Of a stretch of 16,746 nucleotides of DNA, positions 1-6,986 are shown piece after piece. Numbering within the stretch: position 1 is the first letter of the stretch; each line of letters starts with the position of its first letter. Source of the stretch: a bacterium (lineage in GTDB: Bacteria > Cyanobacteriota > Vampirovibrionia > Obscuribacterales > Obscuribacteraceae); contig JAUIJG010000061.1 of the NCBI GenBank assembly GCA_030431355.1, positions 1 to 16,746 of the forward strand, written 5' to 3'. The position numbers and the translations under genes were made by a program. Below the pieces are notes generated by a model, which was not told the DNA's origin, made no database searches, and was given only the letters and a program-made list of their open reading frames with translations.

Positions 1-35
1 AGAAAGATGGTTATTCTTCAACTCGGTCTTGAGTC

Positions 36-779
36 CTAAGAGCGATACCAGCTTTCTATTTTATCTCTTCCAAGCCCTGATTTGAATGCCGCCAGAGCCA
101 GTAAGTTTTTGATCGACTGATTCACGGGGTGCTTGTCTTTATCTTGCCATCTGCGACCTGAGGTGATCGCTCTGCAATCAAGAATTCTCGGTTCCCCTGC
201 GATTTTAGCCAGTCTTTCCGAGAGGTGAAGATCTTCCATGAAAAGAATCTCCTGGCAATAACCACCTGACTTCTCGAAGAGTGATCGTTCCACGAAAATG
301 GCCTGGTCTCCGTAGGGAAGGCTGAGGGTTCTGGAGCGAAATTTGCCGAATCTTTCCGCTATTCTAAAGAGCAAGCCTTCCGCTTCGATGGCTGGGCTGA
401 ACGCTCCCCAATTCCAGTCTCTCGGGATCTTAATTAGTGCTTCCAGCCAGCCATTGTCCAGGCGTGTGTCGCAGTGCAGAAACAGCAGAATATCTCCGCT
501 AGATGCTTTTGCTCCTTCGTTCATCTGGATGCCACGCCCTTTGGAGGAGGTGGTTACTCGAAAATCCGACTTGCTCCGGATTTTGTCTACCAGGACGTTG
601 TCCGACAGCTTGGAGTCTTTATATGATTGTAAAGTGGAATCGGTGTCGTCCAGGCTGACTATCCACTCTATCTGTTCTTCTCCATAGGTAGATTCTGAAG
701 CCACTATCCAATCGTATAGATTGTCCAGGGTAGCACTGCTCTCGCCGGAGATAGGAATCACTATGGATAACAATTTCAC
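36..779 (-). CDS. TIGR04283-type glycosyltransferase (family 2, arsenosugar-locus transferase 2)
   Basis: The 247-residue product is a GT-A fold glycosyltransferase. It starts with a nucleotide-binding strand (LLSIVIP, residues 3-9). Its hallmark stretch, GRGIQMNEGA followed by LLFLHCDTRL at about residues 82-107, matches the family called rSAM/selenodomain-associated transferase 2, where the usual form is GRAxQMNxGA...LLFLHADT. A later GDQAIFV and MEDLHLSERL fit the acceptor side. The usual NE after the first strand is replaced by SGES. It is the last gene of the operon inside the window, 18 nt after the MerA-like gene. By family context it would transfer a sugar in arsenosugar-like biosynthesis. 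The real donor and acceptor cannot be read from the sequence. More of the operon may lie left of the window. Confidence 0.88.
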   Translation of the reverse strand: MKLLSIVIPISGESSATLDNLYDWIVASESTYGEEQIEWIVSLDDTDSTLQSYKDSKLSDNVLVDKIRSKSDFRVTTSSKGRGIQMNEGAKASSGDILLFLHCDTRLDNGWLEALIKIPRDWNWGAFSPAIEAEGLLFRIAERFGKFRSRTLSLPYGDQAIFVERSLFEKSGGYCQEILFMEDLHLSERLAKIAGEPRILDCRAITSGRRWQDKDKHPVNQSIKNLLALAAFKSGLGRDKIESWYRS

Positions 780-797
780 AGCTCTTTTCAGAATCCT

Positions 798-2243
798 TTA
801 CTTCATCAGTTTTGCTAAAACTCTGGCTGCTTTAAGTCCGAATGAATCTTTTGCGACAGTTTTGTAGAACTGGGCGCTGAGATTTCGCACGGCTGCGCTC
901 ATTGTCGGATAGACATGTATGGTTTTACTCAGTCCGGTAATGGGGATTCCGTTCTTCATCGCCAGGGAGAATTCGTGTATAACCTCTCCGGCTCTTTCAC
1001 CGATGATAGTGGCGCCGAGAATATATCCTTTTTTGTCAACCAGCACACTCATGAATCCTCTGGCCTTGTCGTCGACTATGGCACGGTCGAAGTCTTCGAG
1101 TGAATATTTAAGCTCAAAGACGCTATCAGAGCCCATTTTGGAGACAGCCTCTTCTTTTCTCAATCCGACACTAGCTACTTCCGGGTCCAGAAAAGTACAC
1201 CAGGGAACTATAAGCTTCTCGCTTTTGAAAAACTGACCAAATAGTGGAAAGCAAACGCCCAATGCAGCAATCTGGGCACAGTGATCCGCATAGTGGGTGA
1301 ACTGAAATTCGCCGCATACATCGCCGCAAGCGAAGATATGAGCGGCGCTGGTTCTCTGGTGTTCGTCTACCTTTACGAATCCTCTTTCTGTAAGTGAGAC
1401 TCCCGCTTTGTCAAGATTCAAGTCTCCGGTGGAAGGCGTCTTCCCTGTAGCCGCCAGCACCGCATGGGTATTAATGCTTCCTTCTTTGTCGTCTTTGCGG
1501 AAGTGTAAGATAATGGTGGTGTCGGATTCGGCATTAGCCGATGTGACACTACATGAGGTATGAACCTCTACTCCCTCGTCCTCAAGAATTTTTTGCACAA
1601 GGGCACTTACTTCCGGCTCTTCTCTAGGTAGAACACGATCGGCAAATTCAAAAAGGTAGACCTTGATTCCAAGTCGGGTCATCGTCTGAGCGTATTCAAC
1701 TCCCACCGGTCCGGCGCCGACTATTGCCAGTGACTTCGGCTTTTCCTCCAGCTCCAGTATAGATTCGTGGGTTAAGCAATTAATGGTATCGAATCCTTCT
1801 ATCTTGGGAATCGCCTGGTAGCCTCCGGTGGCGACAACAAATTTTCCGGCGGAGATAGTGGCCGAACCCACTTTGATTCGGTGGGAGTCCAGGAAAGCAG
1901 CTCGGCCGTCCAGTACCGAGACGCCACTTCTTTCGATGGTTTCCACGCTGTCGTGATGGGCAATCTTTTCTCTGGCGAAGCGCATGTTTTTCAGGGCTTG
2001 TAGGAAAACATCTTCCGGAATTTCGGCACCGTTTTGTTTTAGGATATGAGCTACTTCGGCTGAATGAATCAAAGATTTGGATGGTACGCAGCCGGTCCAC
2101 AGGCACTCTCCGCCCGGATGACCGTCGCTAACAAGAGCAACCTTGAGGCCCAGAGCGTTGATAAAGCCGGAGGATACCAGACCGGCGGCTCCACCACCTA
2201 TGACAATTGCGTCATAGTGAGAACCGTCAACTAGCCGCGCCAT
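798..2243 (-). CDS. MerA-like FAD/NAD(P) disulfide oxidoreductase
   Basis: The 481-residue protein is a class I pyridine nucleotide-disulfide oxidoreductase. It shows an FAD-binding GGGAAG (residues 16-21), the redox pair C47 and C52 in ECLWTGCVPSK, a second dinucleotide fold GAGPVG (176-181), the FAD site FACGD, and a C-terminal dimerisation domain with HVYPT. The ECLWTGC signature is closer to mercuric reductases than to lipoamide dehydrogenase. However, it has no N-terminal heavy-metal domain and lacks the C-terminal vicinal cysteines that bind Hg(II), so true mercuric reductase activity is unlikely. It overlaps the upstream TVP38 gene by one base (TAATG), which suggests translational coupling. 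The same pairing with TVP38/TMEM64 proteins is common in other bacteria. The substrate is unknown. Confidence 0.9.
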   Translation of the reverse strand: MARLVDGSHYDAIVIGGGAAGLVSSGFINALGLKVALVSDGHPGGECLWTGCVPSKSLIHSAEVAHILKQNGAEIPEDVFLQALKNMRFAREKIAHHDSVETIERSGVSVLDGRAAFLDSHRIKVGSATISAGKFVVATGGYQAIPKIEGFDTINCLTHESILELEEKPKSLAIVGAGPVGVEYAQTMTRLGIKVYLFEFADRVLPREEPEVSALVQKILEDEGVEVHTSCSVTSANAESDTTIILHFRKDDKEGSINTHAVLAATGKTPSTGDLNLDKAGVSLTERGFVKVDEHQRTSAAHIFACGDVCGEFQFTHYADHCAQIAALGVCFPLFGQFFKSEKLIVPWCTFLDPEVASVGLRKEEAVSKMGSDSVFELKYSLEDFDRAIVDDKARGFMSVLVDKKGYILGATIIGERAGEVIHEFSLAMKNGIPITGLSKTIHVYPTMSAAVRNLSAQFYKTVAKDSFGLKAARVLAKLMK

Positions 2244-2956
2244 TAGCTCTCTTCCTCCGTTGTGCCGTTCTTCTTGAGATACTTTACCAAATTCGGCATC
2301 ACACTCATGAGCAAGAAAAAGCCTATGGCTAGTGAGATGACCTTTACGGTGTTTTCACTACCGGAGAGAGCTTCCCTTCCCGCGTAGCCGAAGTAGTTGA
2401 ACATAAAACTTCCCGGTAACATGAACACAAATGTTGCCCAGACAAATGTCCAGAGCCGAATTTTTGTCAAACCGAAGGCATAGTTTAATATCAGAAATGG
2501 AAATATGGTAACCAGCCTTGTAATGGCTACATATTTCCAGCCTTCTTCTTCAACACTTTTTTCAAAGCGCTTGAACTTTTTGTCGAAATTTTCATATCTA
2601 CCAAGGGCCTTCTCTAGAGGACCGCGCCCAAACTTGCGTGTCAGTAGGAAGGGAATTGTCGCCCCCAATGTGGCTGAAAAGATAGTGTAGATCGTTCCCA
2701 TTACCGGTCCGAATACTGCGCCACCGGCCATGGTGAGAATGGAGGCGGGTAAAAATATTGTCGGACCTATTAGATAGATACCGCAATAAACAAGTGGAGC
2801 CATCGGTCCTGTACTTTTGATGAAGGCAAGGAATGAATCTAGATCTACATACTGGCGAAAGCTTGATGAGACCATGTAGAAAGCTGAGAAAACTACTACC
2901 AAAAGACCTAGTTTAAGAGCAATTTTTATTTTGTTCCTGCCGCTGTCCGAATCCAT
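2243..2956 (-). CDS. TVP38/TMEM64 family membrane protein (VTT/SNARE-associated domain)
   Basis: The 237-residue protein is polytopic. A first membrane segment (about residues 12-27) is followed by the VTT/DedA-like core: GAVFGPVMGTIYT, then the family motif ITRLVTIFPFLILNYAFGLTKI near residues 145-166. Two more hydrophobic stretches end in a basic tail. This is the usual length and layout of the family. DedA-like proteins are linked to lipid scrambling or transport, but the role of TVP38 members in bacteria is not settled. The gene lies 2 nt after the nucleoside hydrolase and shares one base with the MerA-like gene. The pair may form a membrane-linked redox or transport module for the operon's product, which is inference. 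Confidence 0.9.
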   Translation of the reverse strand: MDSDSGRNKIKIALKLGLLVVVFSAFYMVSSSFRQYVDLDSFLAFIKSTGPMAPLVYCGIYLIGPTIFLPASILTMAGGAVFGPVMGTIYTIFSATLGATIPFLLTRKFGRGPLEKALGRYENFDKKFKRFEKSVEEEGWKYVAITRLVTIFPFLILNYAFGLTKIRLWTFVWATFVFMLPGSFMFNYFGYAGREALSGSENTVKVISLAIGFFLLMSVMPNLVKYLKKNGTTEEES

Positions 2957-2958
2957 TG

Positions 2959-3972
2959 CTATTTCAATCTCTTTATCAGGCGGTTTAAAAACGCTTCTCT
3001 TTGCACGTCATAGATGTATAGATATACTGGTTTTTTGTTCGGTTCAACATCCGATTTATTTGACGATTGGTTTTGCCCGAGGGGTTCGATTCCTGATTGT
3101 TGGTCCAAAGACGTATTGGCTGTTTCTTCCCGTCTGGCATGTAGGTATGGTTTGGCTGGCGAGCCCGTACCCTGCATGGCAGTATCCGTAAGGTCATAGT
3201 TGTCGGTCTCCACTGCTATATCCACTGGAGAACAGCTAAGCAAGTCTCGGTCCGTAAGCCAGGCGATGGCGAGGGTATCAAAAGGGTTGAAAGCTTCTAC
3301 CTTTAGTAAAGGTGTCGAAAAAGTGTCTTCCCAAAACTCAAGCCACCGGCTGCAATGCTCTACGAGATAGTTGGTCAAAGCTGTGTTGTTTTTGCTCACT
3401 TTTTCAAGAACATCTCTGGTTACCCATACTTTGCTTGATACCTCAAATGGTGCAAGAGTAATAGGGACTTTTGAATTGATTAGGAACTTCATTGCTTCCG
3501 GATCCCTTTCGAAATTCAAGTCAGGATGGGATTTGTCATGGTTGCCGGTCAAGAAGCGCTGACCCGGTTGTCTACCTGCTACCATCACAATCTCGTCTAT
3601 TCTCTCGGCAATTGTAGGCTCATGTATGAGGGCGCTGGCTATGTTTGTCAGGGGACCGATAGCGACGATGGTAGCATTGTCTTCCTTCAATGTTTGAATT
3701 ATCTTTTCGGTGGCTTCGCTCACCTTTCCTAAATCAGATGCGCTGTCGGCTCCTCTGACGGCTTCAATTGAGAAGCCTTCCATTAGAGTAGCCAGCCTAT
3801 TCATCGACTGTTCCACGTTATCCAGGCTGTCATTTCCATAGGTGAGCGTGATGGCTTCGATAGATAAGTCCGGGCTACCTGCTGCCATTACAATAGCCAG
3901 GCCGTCGTCCACATCTCTCTGTTTTTGACCCAGGGCTATGTCGGTATCGATGATTATTCTTTTGGGCTTCAT
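2959..3972 (-). CDS. Inosine-uridine preferring nucleoside hydrolase family protein
   Basis: The 337-residue protein matches the IUNH fold, whose members cleave the N-glycosidic bond of nucleosides using a Ca2+ held by aspartates. The N-terminus has IIIDTD (residues 6-11) and then DVDDGLAIV (about 20-28). The aspartate cluster is therefore split by a longer loop than in the classical DTDxxxDD form, a variant seen in some subgroups. Other supports are AIGPLTNIAS near residue 104 and NFERDPEAM near 154. The C-terminal part (about 265-315) is polar and looks poorly conserved. The start overlaps the stop of the selenoprotein gene by 4 nt (ATGA). In this operon a plausible substrate is a 5'-modified adenosine whose base must be removed before the sugar is used. 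That assignment is inference. Confidence 0.88.
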   Translation of the reverse strand: MKPKRIIIDTDIALGQKQRDVDDGLAIVMAAGSPDLSIEAITLTYGNDSLDNVEQSMNRLATLMEGFSIEAVRGADSASDLGKVSEATEKIIQTLKEDNATIVAIGPLTNIASALIHEPTIAERIDEIVMVAGRQPGQRFLTGNHDKSHPDLNFERDPEAMKFLINSKVPITLAPFEVSSKVWVTRDVLEKVSKNNTALTNYLVEHCSRWLEFWEDTFSTPLLKVEAFNPFDTLAIAWLTDRDLLSCSPVDIAVETDNYDLTDTAMQGTGSPAKPYLHARREETANTSLDQQSGIEPLGQNQSSNKSDVEPNKKPVYLYIYDVQREAFLNRLIKRLK

Positions 3973-4730
3973 AGTCTGAATCCTTGTTTGCGAGATACTT
4001 GAAATTGCCGCCAGGTTTCAGGTTCTTTTGCTTCTTCCAAAAGTTTCAGGCAGGCTTCCAGCACTTCTAGATGTGTCGTTGGGTCATTGGGCAAGCCGAG
4101 CGGATGTCCAAATCCGAACGGTACCTCCAGCACTCTGGGTGGCCTGACTTTTTCTGTTACTTCCTTCAGCAACGAGATCATGATGGTACTAATCAGGTTC
4201 TCTTCCAGAGTCCTGGCAATCAGAGCGGCAGTCTGATTGCACATCGGTCAGACAGGAGTTAGAAAAACAATGTCAACTCCATCTTCTTTCAGCGAACGCG
4301 CAAGCGCCGGGGCGGTCTTATTGCGGAGCGCGCCGGTTCTTGGTAGAGAACCCATGAAGCTGAAGTGTCTGTGGTTAATGGCTCCGATTTTTCCTTTCTT
4401 CAAGAGGTCTTTCATTCGGTCTATCGGCAAAACAACATTGAGATCTTGGATTGCCCCGCTCTGGTCAAACTCTTCGCTGGTATGTGTTATTTGCAAATTT
4501 CGAGGATCTACATCGGATGGTATTTCTCTGTAAGAACAGTCGCTGACCAAAAAAAGTTTGCTGAAGGGTTTGTCCGTATTGAGATGAAGGCCGGCGGTAG
4601 TTACCAGGGCGACTTTAGATTCTGACAGAGGTTTTTGAAGCGGGGCAAGATGTGGTGCCGGCAAGTCCGGAAATGGATATCTCTCTATGAATCTTTTGGA
4701 TGATGGCTCAAGATCACTCAGTTCAGCCAT
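3969..4730 (-). CDS. GrdB-family selenoprotein (in-frame UGA as selenocysteine)
   Basis: Read through one UGA, this frame gives 253 residues. The part before UGA holds family signatures such as VALVTTAGLHL, RDLNVVLP-like QDLNVVLP and HFSFMG. The part after UGA continues the same family with CNQTAALIARTLEE and VPFGFGHPLGLPNDP. Both parts lie in one frame with no indel. The UGA (4248-4250, residue 161) sits in UPMC, exactly where homologues of the glycine/sarcosine/betaine reductase selenoprotein B family have the first residue of a (C/U)xxC redox motif. A perfect 9-bp hairpin starts 7 nt after UGA. It overlaps the kinase gene by 8 nt upstream and the hydrolase by 4 nt downstream. The length resembles small GrdB/PrdB-like subunits, and no partner subunits are nearby. 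The redox substrate is unknown; an arsenic or selenium intermediate is a guess from context. Confidence 0.85.
4216..4240 (-). promoter_or_regulatory. Putative bacterial SECIS hairpin
   Basis: On the minus strand, 7 nt after the UGA at 4248-4250, GCAATCAGA (4232-4240) pairs perfectly over 9 bp with TCTGATTGC (4216-4224), leaving a 7-nt loop CTGCCGC. The loop begins 16 nt after UGA, at the short end of the range known for bacterial SECIS elements. Loop guanines are at positions 3 and 6, not in the first two as in the common consensus. The hairpin lies within coding sequence, as bacterial SECIS elements do. Confidence 0.7.
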
Positions 4731-5970
4731 TTTGTTCTCTGGTTAACTCCGGAAAAAGGATATTGCTAGATTTTGTCGGTTCTAAAATAAGCTTGCAAGA
4801 GAATTCCAGTAAGAATTCGAACTTTTCTTTTTCAATGGGAGAGTTGAAGCCGGCTGGACCCATCAGTCTTCTCAAAATTTCCGCTCCGGTGTAGAGACAA
4901 ACATCTTCGAGAGTAGGTGATTTGGCGTTCTCAAAGGAAGCGGATCGACGCACATAACTGCCAATGAAGCTCTCTGCTATTTCAGGTACTTTGTTGATAT
5001 TGAAATCAATGCCCGCAATTAGATGTGCAAGAAGAAGACCCAGATCAAGCCCGGCAGGTCCGAAGTCTGCCAGCTCTGCATCGATGATTCCGATAGCAAA
5101 GGGATTTGATTCGCTTAGTATAAGGCTGCCGGTATGTAGGTCGCCGTGCACAAAGACGGCTCCTTCCTTCTCGTCCAATTTTGACACCAGATGATTCATA
5201 ATAGGTTTGATTCTCCCGGCACATGTTTCAATGAATCGGAACTGATAGCTGAGTCTCTCATCCAGAGAAATTATTTCGTGGCTACTATCTCTCCAGAGTT
5301 CAGCCACCAGGTCCGGTCTATCCAGATGGAGCGAGAATATATAAGGACGATTTTCTCTTGCGGCCGGGTTTGGCATGAAGGTGGTTTTTGAATTATCCGA
5401 GGATGTTCTGTTTGATCCATATTGAGCCCTTGTTTCGGTAATTGTCTGGAGAAAGTGAATGCCGGCAAGCCCCTCTCCTATCTCAGCTACGCTCTTCACC
5501 AACTCCTCATGGGTGAAGTGATTCTTGCTCAGGGCTTGTGCCAGGGAATCGAGACCGAGATCTTGCATAACCAGGCAGCGCAGCTCTGGATCAAAGTGGT
5601 AGATTTTCGGTACTTTGAGTATGGTGTTTTCTCTGAGTGCGTCAGAGGCGAATTCCAGCCATATTCGGTCATATTCCAGTCTTGACGGGGAGAATTGAAT
5701 GGTTGGAAAGCGAGCCAGCATTCCATCTCTTGGTACATGTTTGATAATCAAGGCGGTATTATTTACGGTGTCTTTAATCTTTACCCGCTTTACTCTGTTG
5801 ATATTGCCGCTGATATCTTCTACATCTGCCGACTCATAGTTGTAGGCGGAGAACTCGCCTGGAAATAAGCTCTTTGTACTGTCGAGATATTTGCGGAATT
5901 CCCAGTCTTCAACCAACTCTCCTCCCGGAGGGAGCCAAGCTTTCTGGGCTATCTTGCTTGTTTCGCTCAT
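4723..5970 (-). CDS. 5-methylthioribose kinase-like sugar kinase (APH/choline kinase fold)
   Basis: The 415-residue protein has the aminoglycoside-phosphotransferase kinase fold. Visible elements are a lysine in ALIIKHVP (K77), VPKIYHFDPEL with VMQDLG in the hinge (120-138), the catalytic loop VHGDLHTGS (274-282) and the metal motif IDAELADFGPAGLDLG (296-311). A D-x-E metal motif followed by a GPxGxDxG stretch is typical of S-methyl-5-thioribose kinase (MtnK), which phosphorylates C1 of 5-modified ribose. Antibiotic kinases have a different motif. The gene follows the DUF2064 gene by one base and overlaps the selenoprotein gene by 8 nt. Next to a nucleoside hydrolase it could phosphorylate the released 5-substituted ribose. 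Alternatives are ordinary methylthioribose or 5-deoxyribose salvage. No mtnA-like gene is visible here. Confidence 0.8.
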   Translation of the reverse strand: MSETSKIAQKAWLPPGGELVEDWEFRKYLDSTKSLFPGEFSAYNYESADVEDISGNINRVKRVKIKDTVNNTALIIKHVPRDGMLARFPTIQFSPSRLEYDRIWLEFASDALRENTILKVPKIYHFDPELRCLVMQDLGLDSLAQALSKNHFTHEELVKSVAEIGEGLAGIHFLQTITETRAQYGSNRTSSDNSKTTFMPNPAARENRPYIFSLHLDRPDLVAELWRDSSHEIISLDERLSYQFRFIETCAGRIKPIMNHLVSKLDEKEGAVFVHGDLHTGSLILSESNPFAIGIIDAELADFGPAGLDLGLLLAHLIAGIDFNINKVPEIAESFIGSYVRRSASFENAKSPTLEDVCLYTGAEILRRLMGPAGFNSPIEKEKFEFLLEFSCKLILEPTKSSNILFPELTREQNG

Positions 5971-5971
5971 A

Positions 5972-6679
5972 TTATTTGTTGGCGATCAGACGGAGGGATT
6001 CCAGGCATTTTGTCAATCGAGGCAGTCGACATCTGTTGGCATTGTTTAGATTCGCAATCAAATAGTCAAGGTCACTTGCTCTGTCTATATCTCTAGCCGG
6101 AGGTAGCTCTTTCACTTTTAATTCTGAATTTTTGCAGTTAGATATTGTTCGGGACCGCACATTATCTGTGCTCCATTTTACTCCTTCAAATAGGGACGCG
6201 CACCCGTTTGGTAATTTTGCCGAGATGCTGCTGTCCACTCCTATTGAATAGTAGCCGCCATCAAAGGATGGACCGATTAGTACTTGCCAGTCTGTGGAAG
6301 CAATCGCTTCAAGCACATCGGCAAATGGTATCAAGGGTGTGTCGGTTCCGAAAACAATTACTTTGGAATGTTCTTCTAAGAGGTTGTCCATGACCCGAGC
6401 CATTTTTTTTCCGAGGTCGAAACCTTCTTGATCGATTAGAAGAATATTGAACTCTCTCTCCAGGTTTTTGTAAAAGAGTGAATCTTTGTTGGGATGGCAC
6501 GCCAGGTAGCTTTCGGTATCAAGGGACCGCGGCAATCTTGTCAGTTCGGCAAGGAAGTCTTCTAAGAGAGCTGTATAAATAGAAACTCTATCGGCTTTTG
6601 AAAATTTTTCCGATAGTCTGGTTTTTACTTCTGATCTGGTAGGGTCTTTGGAAAAAGCTACCAGTGCGGTCTTGTGCAT
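5972..6679 (-). CDS. TIGR04282/DUF2064 transferase (arsenosugar-locus transferase 1)
   Basis: The 235-residue protein is a GT-A/nucleotidyltransferase-like enzyme of the DUF2064 family. The N-terminus has ALVAFSKDPTRSEVKTRL, where the family's KTRL motif binds phosphate. It continues with FGTDTPLIP (about 116-124) and GPSFDGGYYSIG (about 140-151), the strongest family signature. Members are called rSAM/selenodomain-associated transferase 1 and co-occur with transferase 2, which is also in this operon. The fold is related to nucleotidyltransferases such as CofC and MobA, so activation of a sugar phosphate is as likely as glycosyl transfer. It is the first gene of the operon. AGGAG lies about 12 nt before the ATG, and no convincing promoter was recognised upstream. 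Confidence 0.9.
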   Translation of the reverse strand: MHKTALVAFSKDPTRSEVKTRLSEKFSKADRVSIYTALLEDFLAELTRLPRSLDTESYLACHPNKDSLFYKNLEREFNILLIDQEGFDLGKKMARVMDNLLEEHSKVIVFGTDTPLIPFADVLEAIASTDWQVLIGPSFDGGYYSIGVDSSISAKLPNGCASLFEGVKWSTDNVRSRTISNCKNSELKVKELPPARDIDRASDLDYLIANLNNANRCRLPRLTKCLESLRLIANK

Positions 6680-6794
6680 TACCTATTGTCTCCTGCGCCT
6701 TCAAGAAACTTTAGCACAGCCTGGAATATGGGGATTCCGCGCCTAGAAGATCTCTAACTTTTGAATACCTTTCTTAAAAGAGATTGATTTCCCA

Positions 6795-6822
6795 TTGACA
6801 GCAATTTTTTCGGCGGCATAAT
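6795..6822 (+). promoter_or_regulatory. Sigma70-type promoter for the proS transcript
   Basis: A perfect -35 box TTGACA (6795-6800) is followed after 16 nt by CATAAT (6817-6822), five of six matches to TATAAT. Transcription would begin at about 6828-6832, essentially at the start codon of the leader peptide. It is the best promoter seen in the window. Confidence 0.75.
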
Positions 6823-6831
6823 AGTTGAATC

Positions 6832-6906
6832 ATGAGAACTGCAGCACTTAGCCCGAACCCTCCAAGAACTCCAAGATATGGGGCGGGTTTCCTTTTTGCA
6901 GTTTAG
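6832..6906 (+). CDS. Proline-rich leader peptide upstream of proS
   Basis: A 24-codon frame (ATG 6832, TAG 6904) encodes MRTAALSPNPPRTPRY and eight further residues. Four of the 24 codons are proline (CCG 6853, CCT 6859, CCA 6862, CCA 6871), clustered in residues 8-14. It lies between a strong promoter and an intrinsic terminator just ahead of the prolyl-tRNA synthetase gene, the classical layout of an amino-acid attenuator. There is no Shine-Dalgarno sequence and the predicted transcript starts within a few bases of the ATG, so translation would be leaderless. The enrichment of the cognate amino acid of the downstream synthetase is the main argument that the frame is real. It may be chance, since the frame is short. 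Confidence 0.6.
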   Translation: MRTAALSPNPPRTPRYGAGFLFAV

Positions 6907-6938
6907 AAACTTATTTGTGAACAGCAAGAGAACAGAGA

Positions 6939-6970
6939 GCCTCCCGGAAAAGGGGAGGCATTTTTATTTT
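6939..6970 (+). terminator. Intrinsic terminator/attenuator in the proS leader
   Basis: GCCTCCC (6939-6945) pairs over 7 bp with GGGAGGC (6953-6959) around a 7-nt loop GGAAAAG, followed by ATTTTTATTTT. The T-tract ends immediately before the proS Shine-Dalgarno AAGGAG (6971-6976). A terminator placed between the promoter and its own gene indicates conditional termination. No gene ends just upstream that would need it. Confidence 0.75.
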
Positions 6971-6986
6971 AAGGAGAGATTGGGCA

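Noticed and set aside
343..687. Plus-strand ORF of 114 codons inside the TIGR04283 gene
   Set aside because: It is antisense to a clear family member and its protein has no recognisable features.
798..2243. Functional mercuric reductase
   Set aside because: The C-terminal cysteine pair and N-terminal metal-binding domain are absent and no other mer genes are present.
3969..4730. Two separate genes, or a pseudogene broken by a nonsense mutation
   Set aside because: The codon is UGA at the redox selenocysteine/cysteine site, the frame is continuous, the downstream family motifs are intact and a hairpin follows.
6828..6986. T-box riboswitch controlling proS
   Set aside because: No T-box sequence (TGGNACCGCG) or specifier-loop layout is visible, and the leader is short and contains a Pro-rich frame instead.
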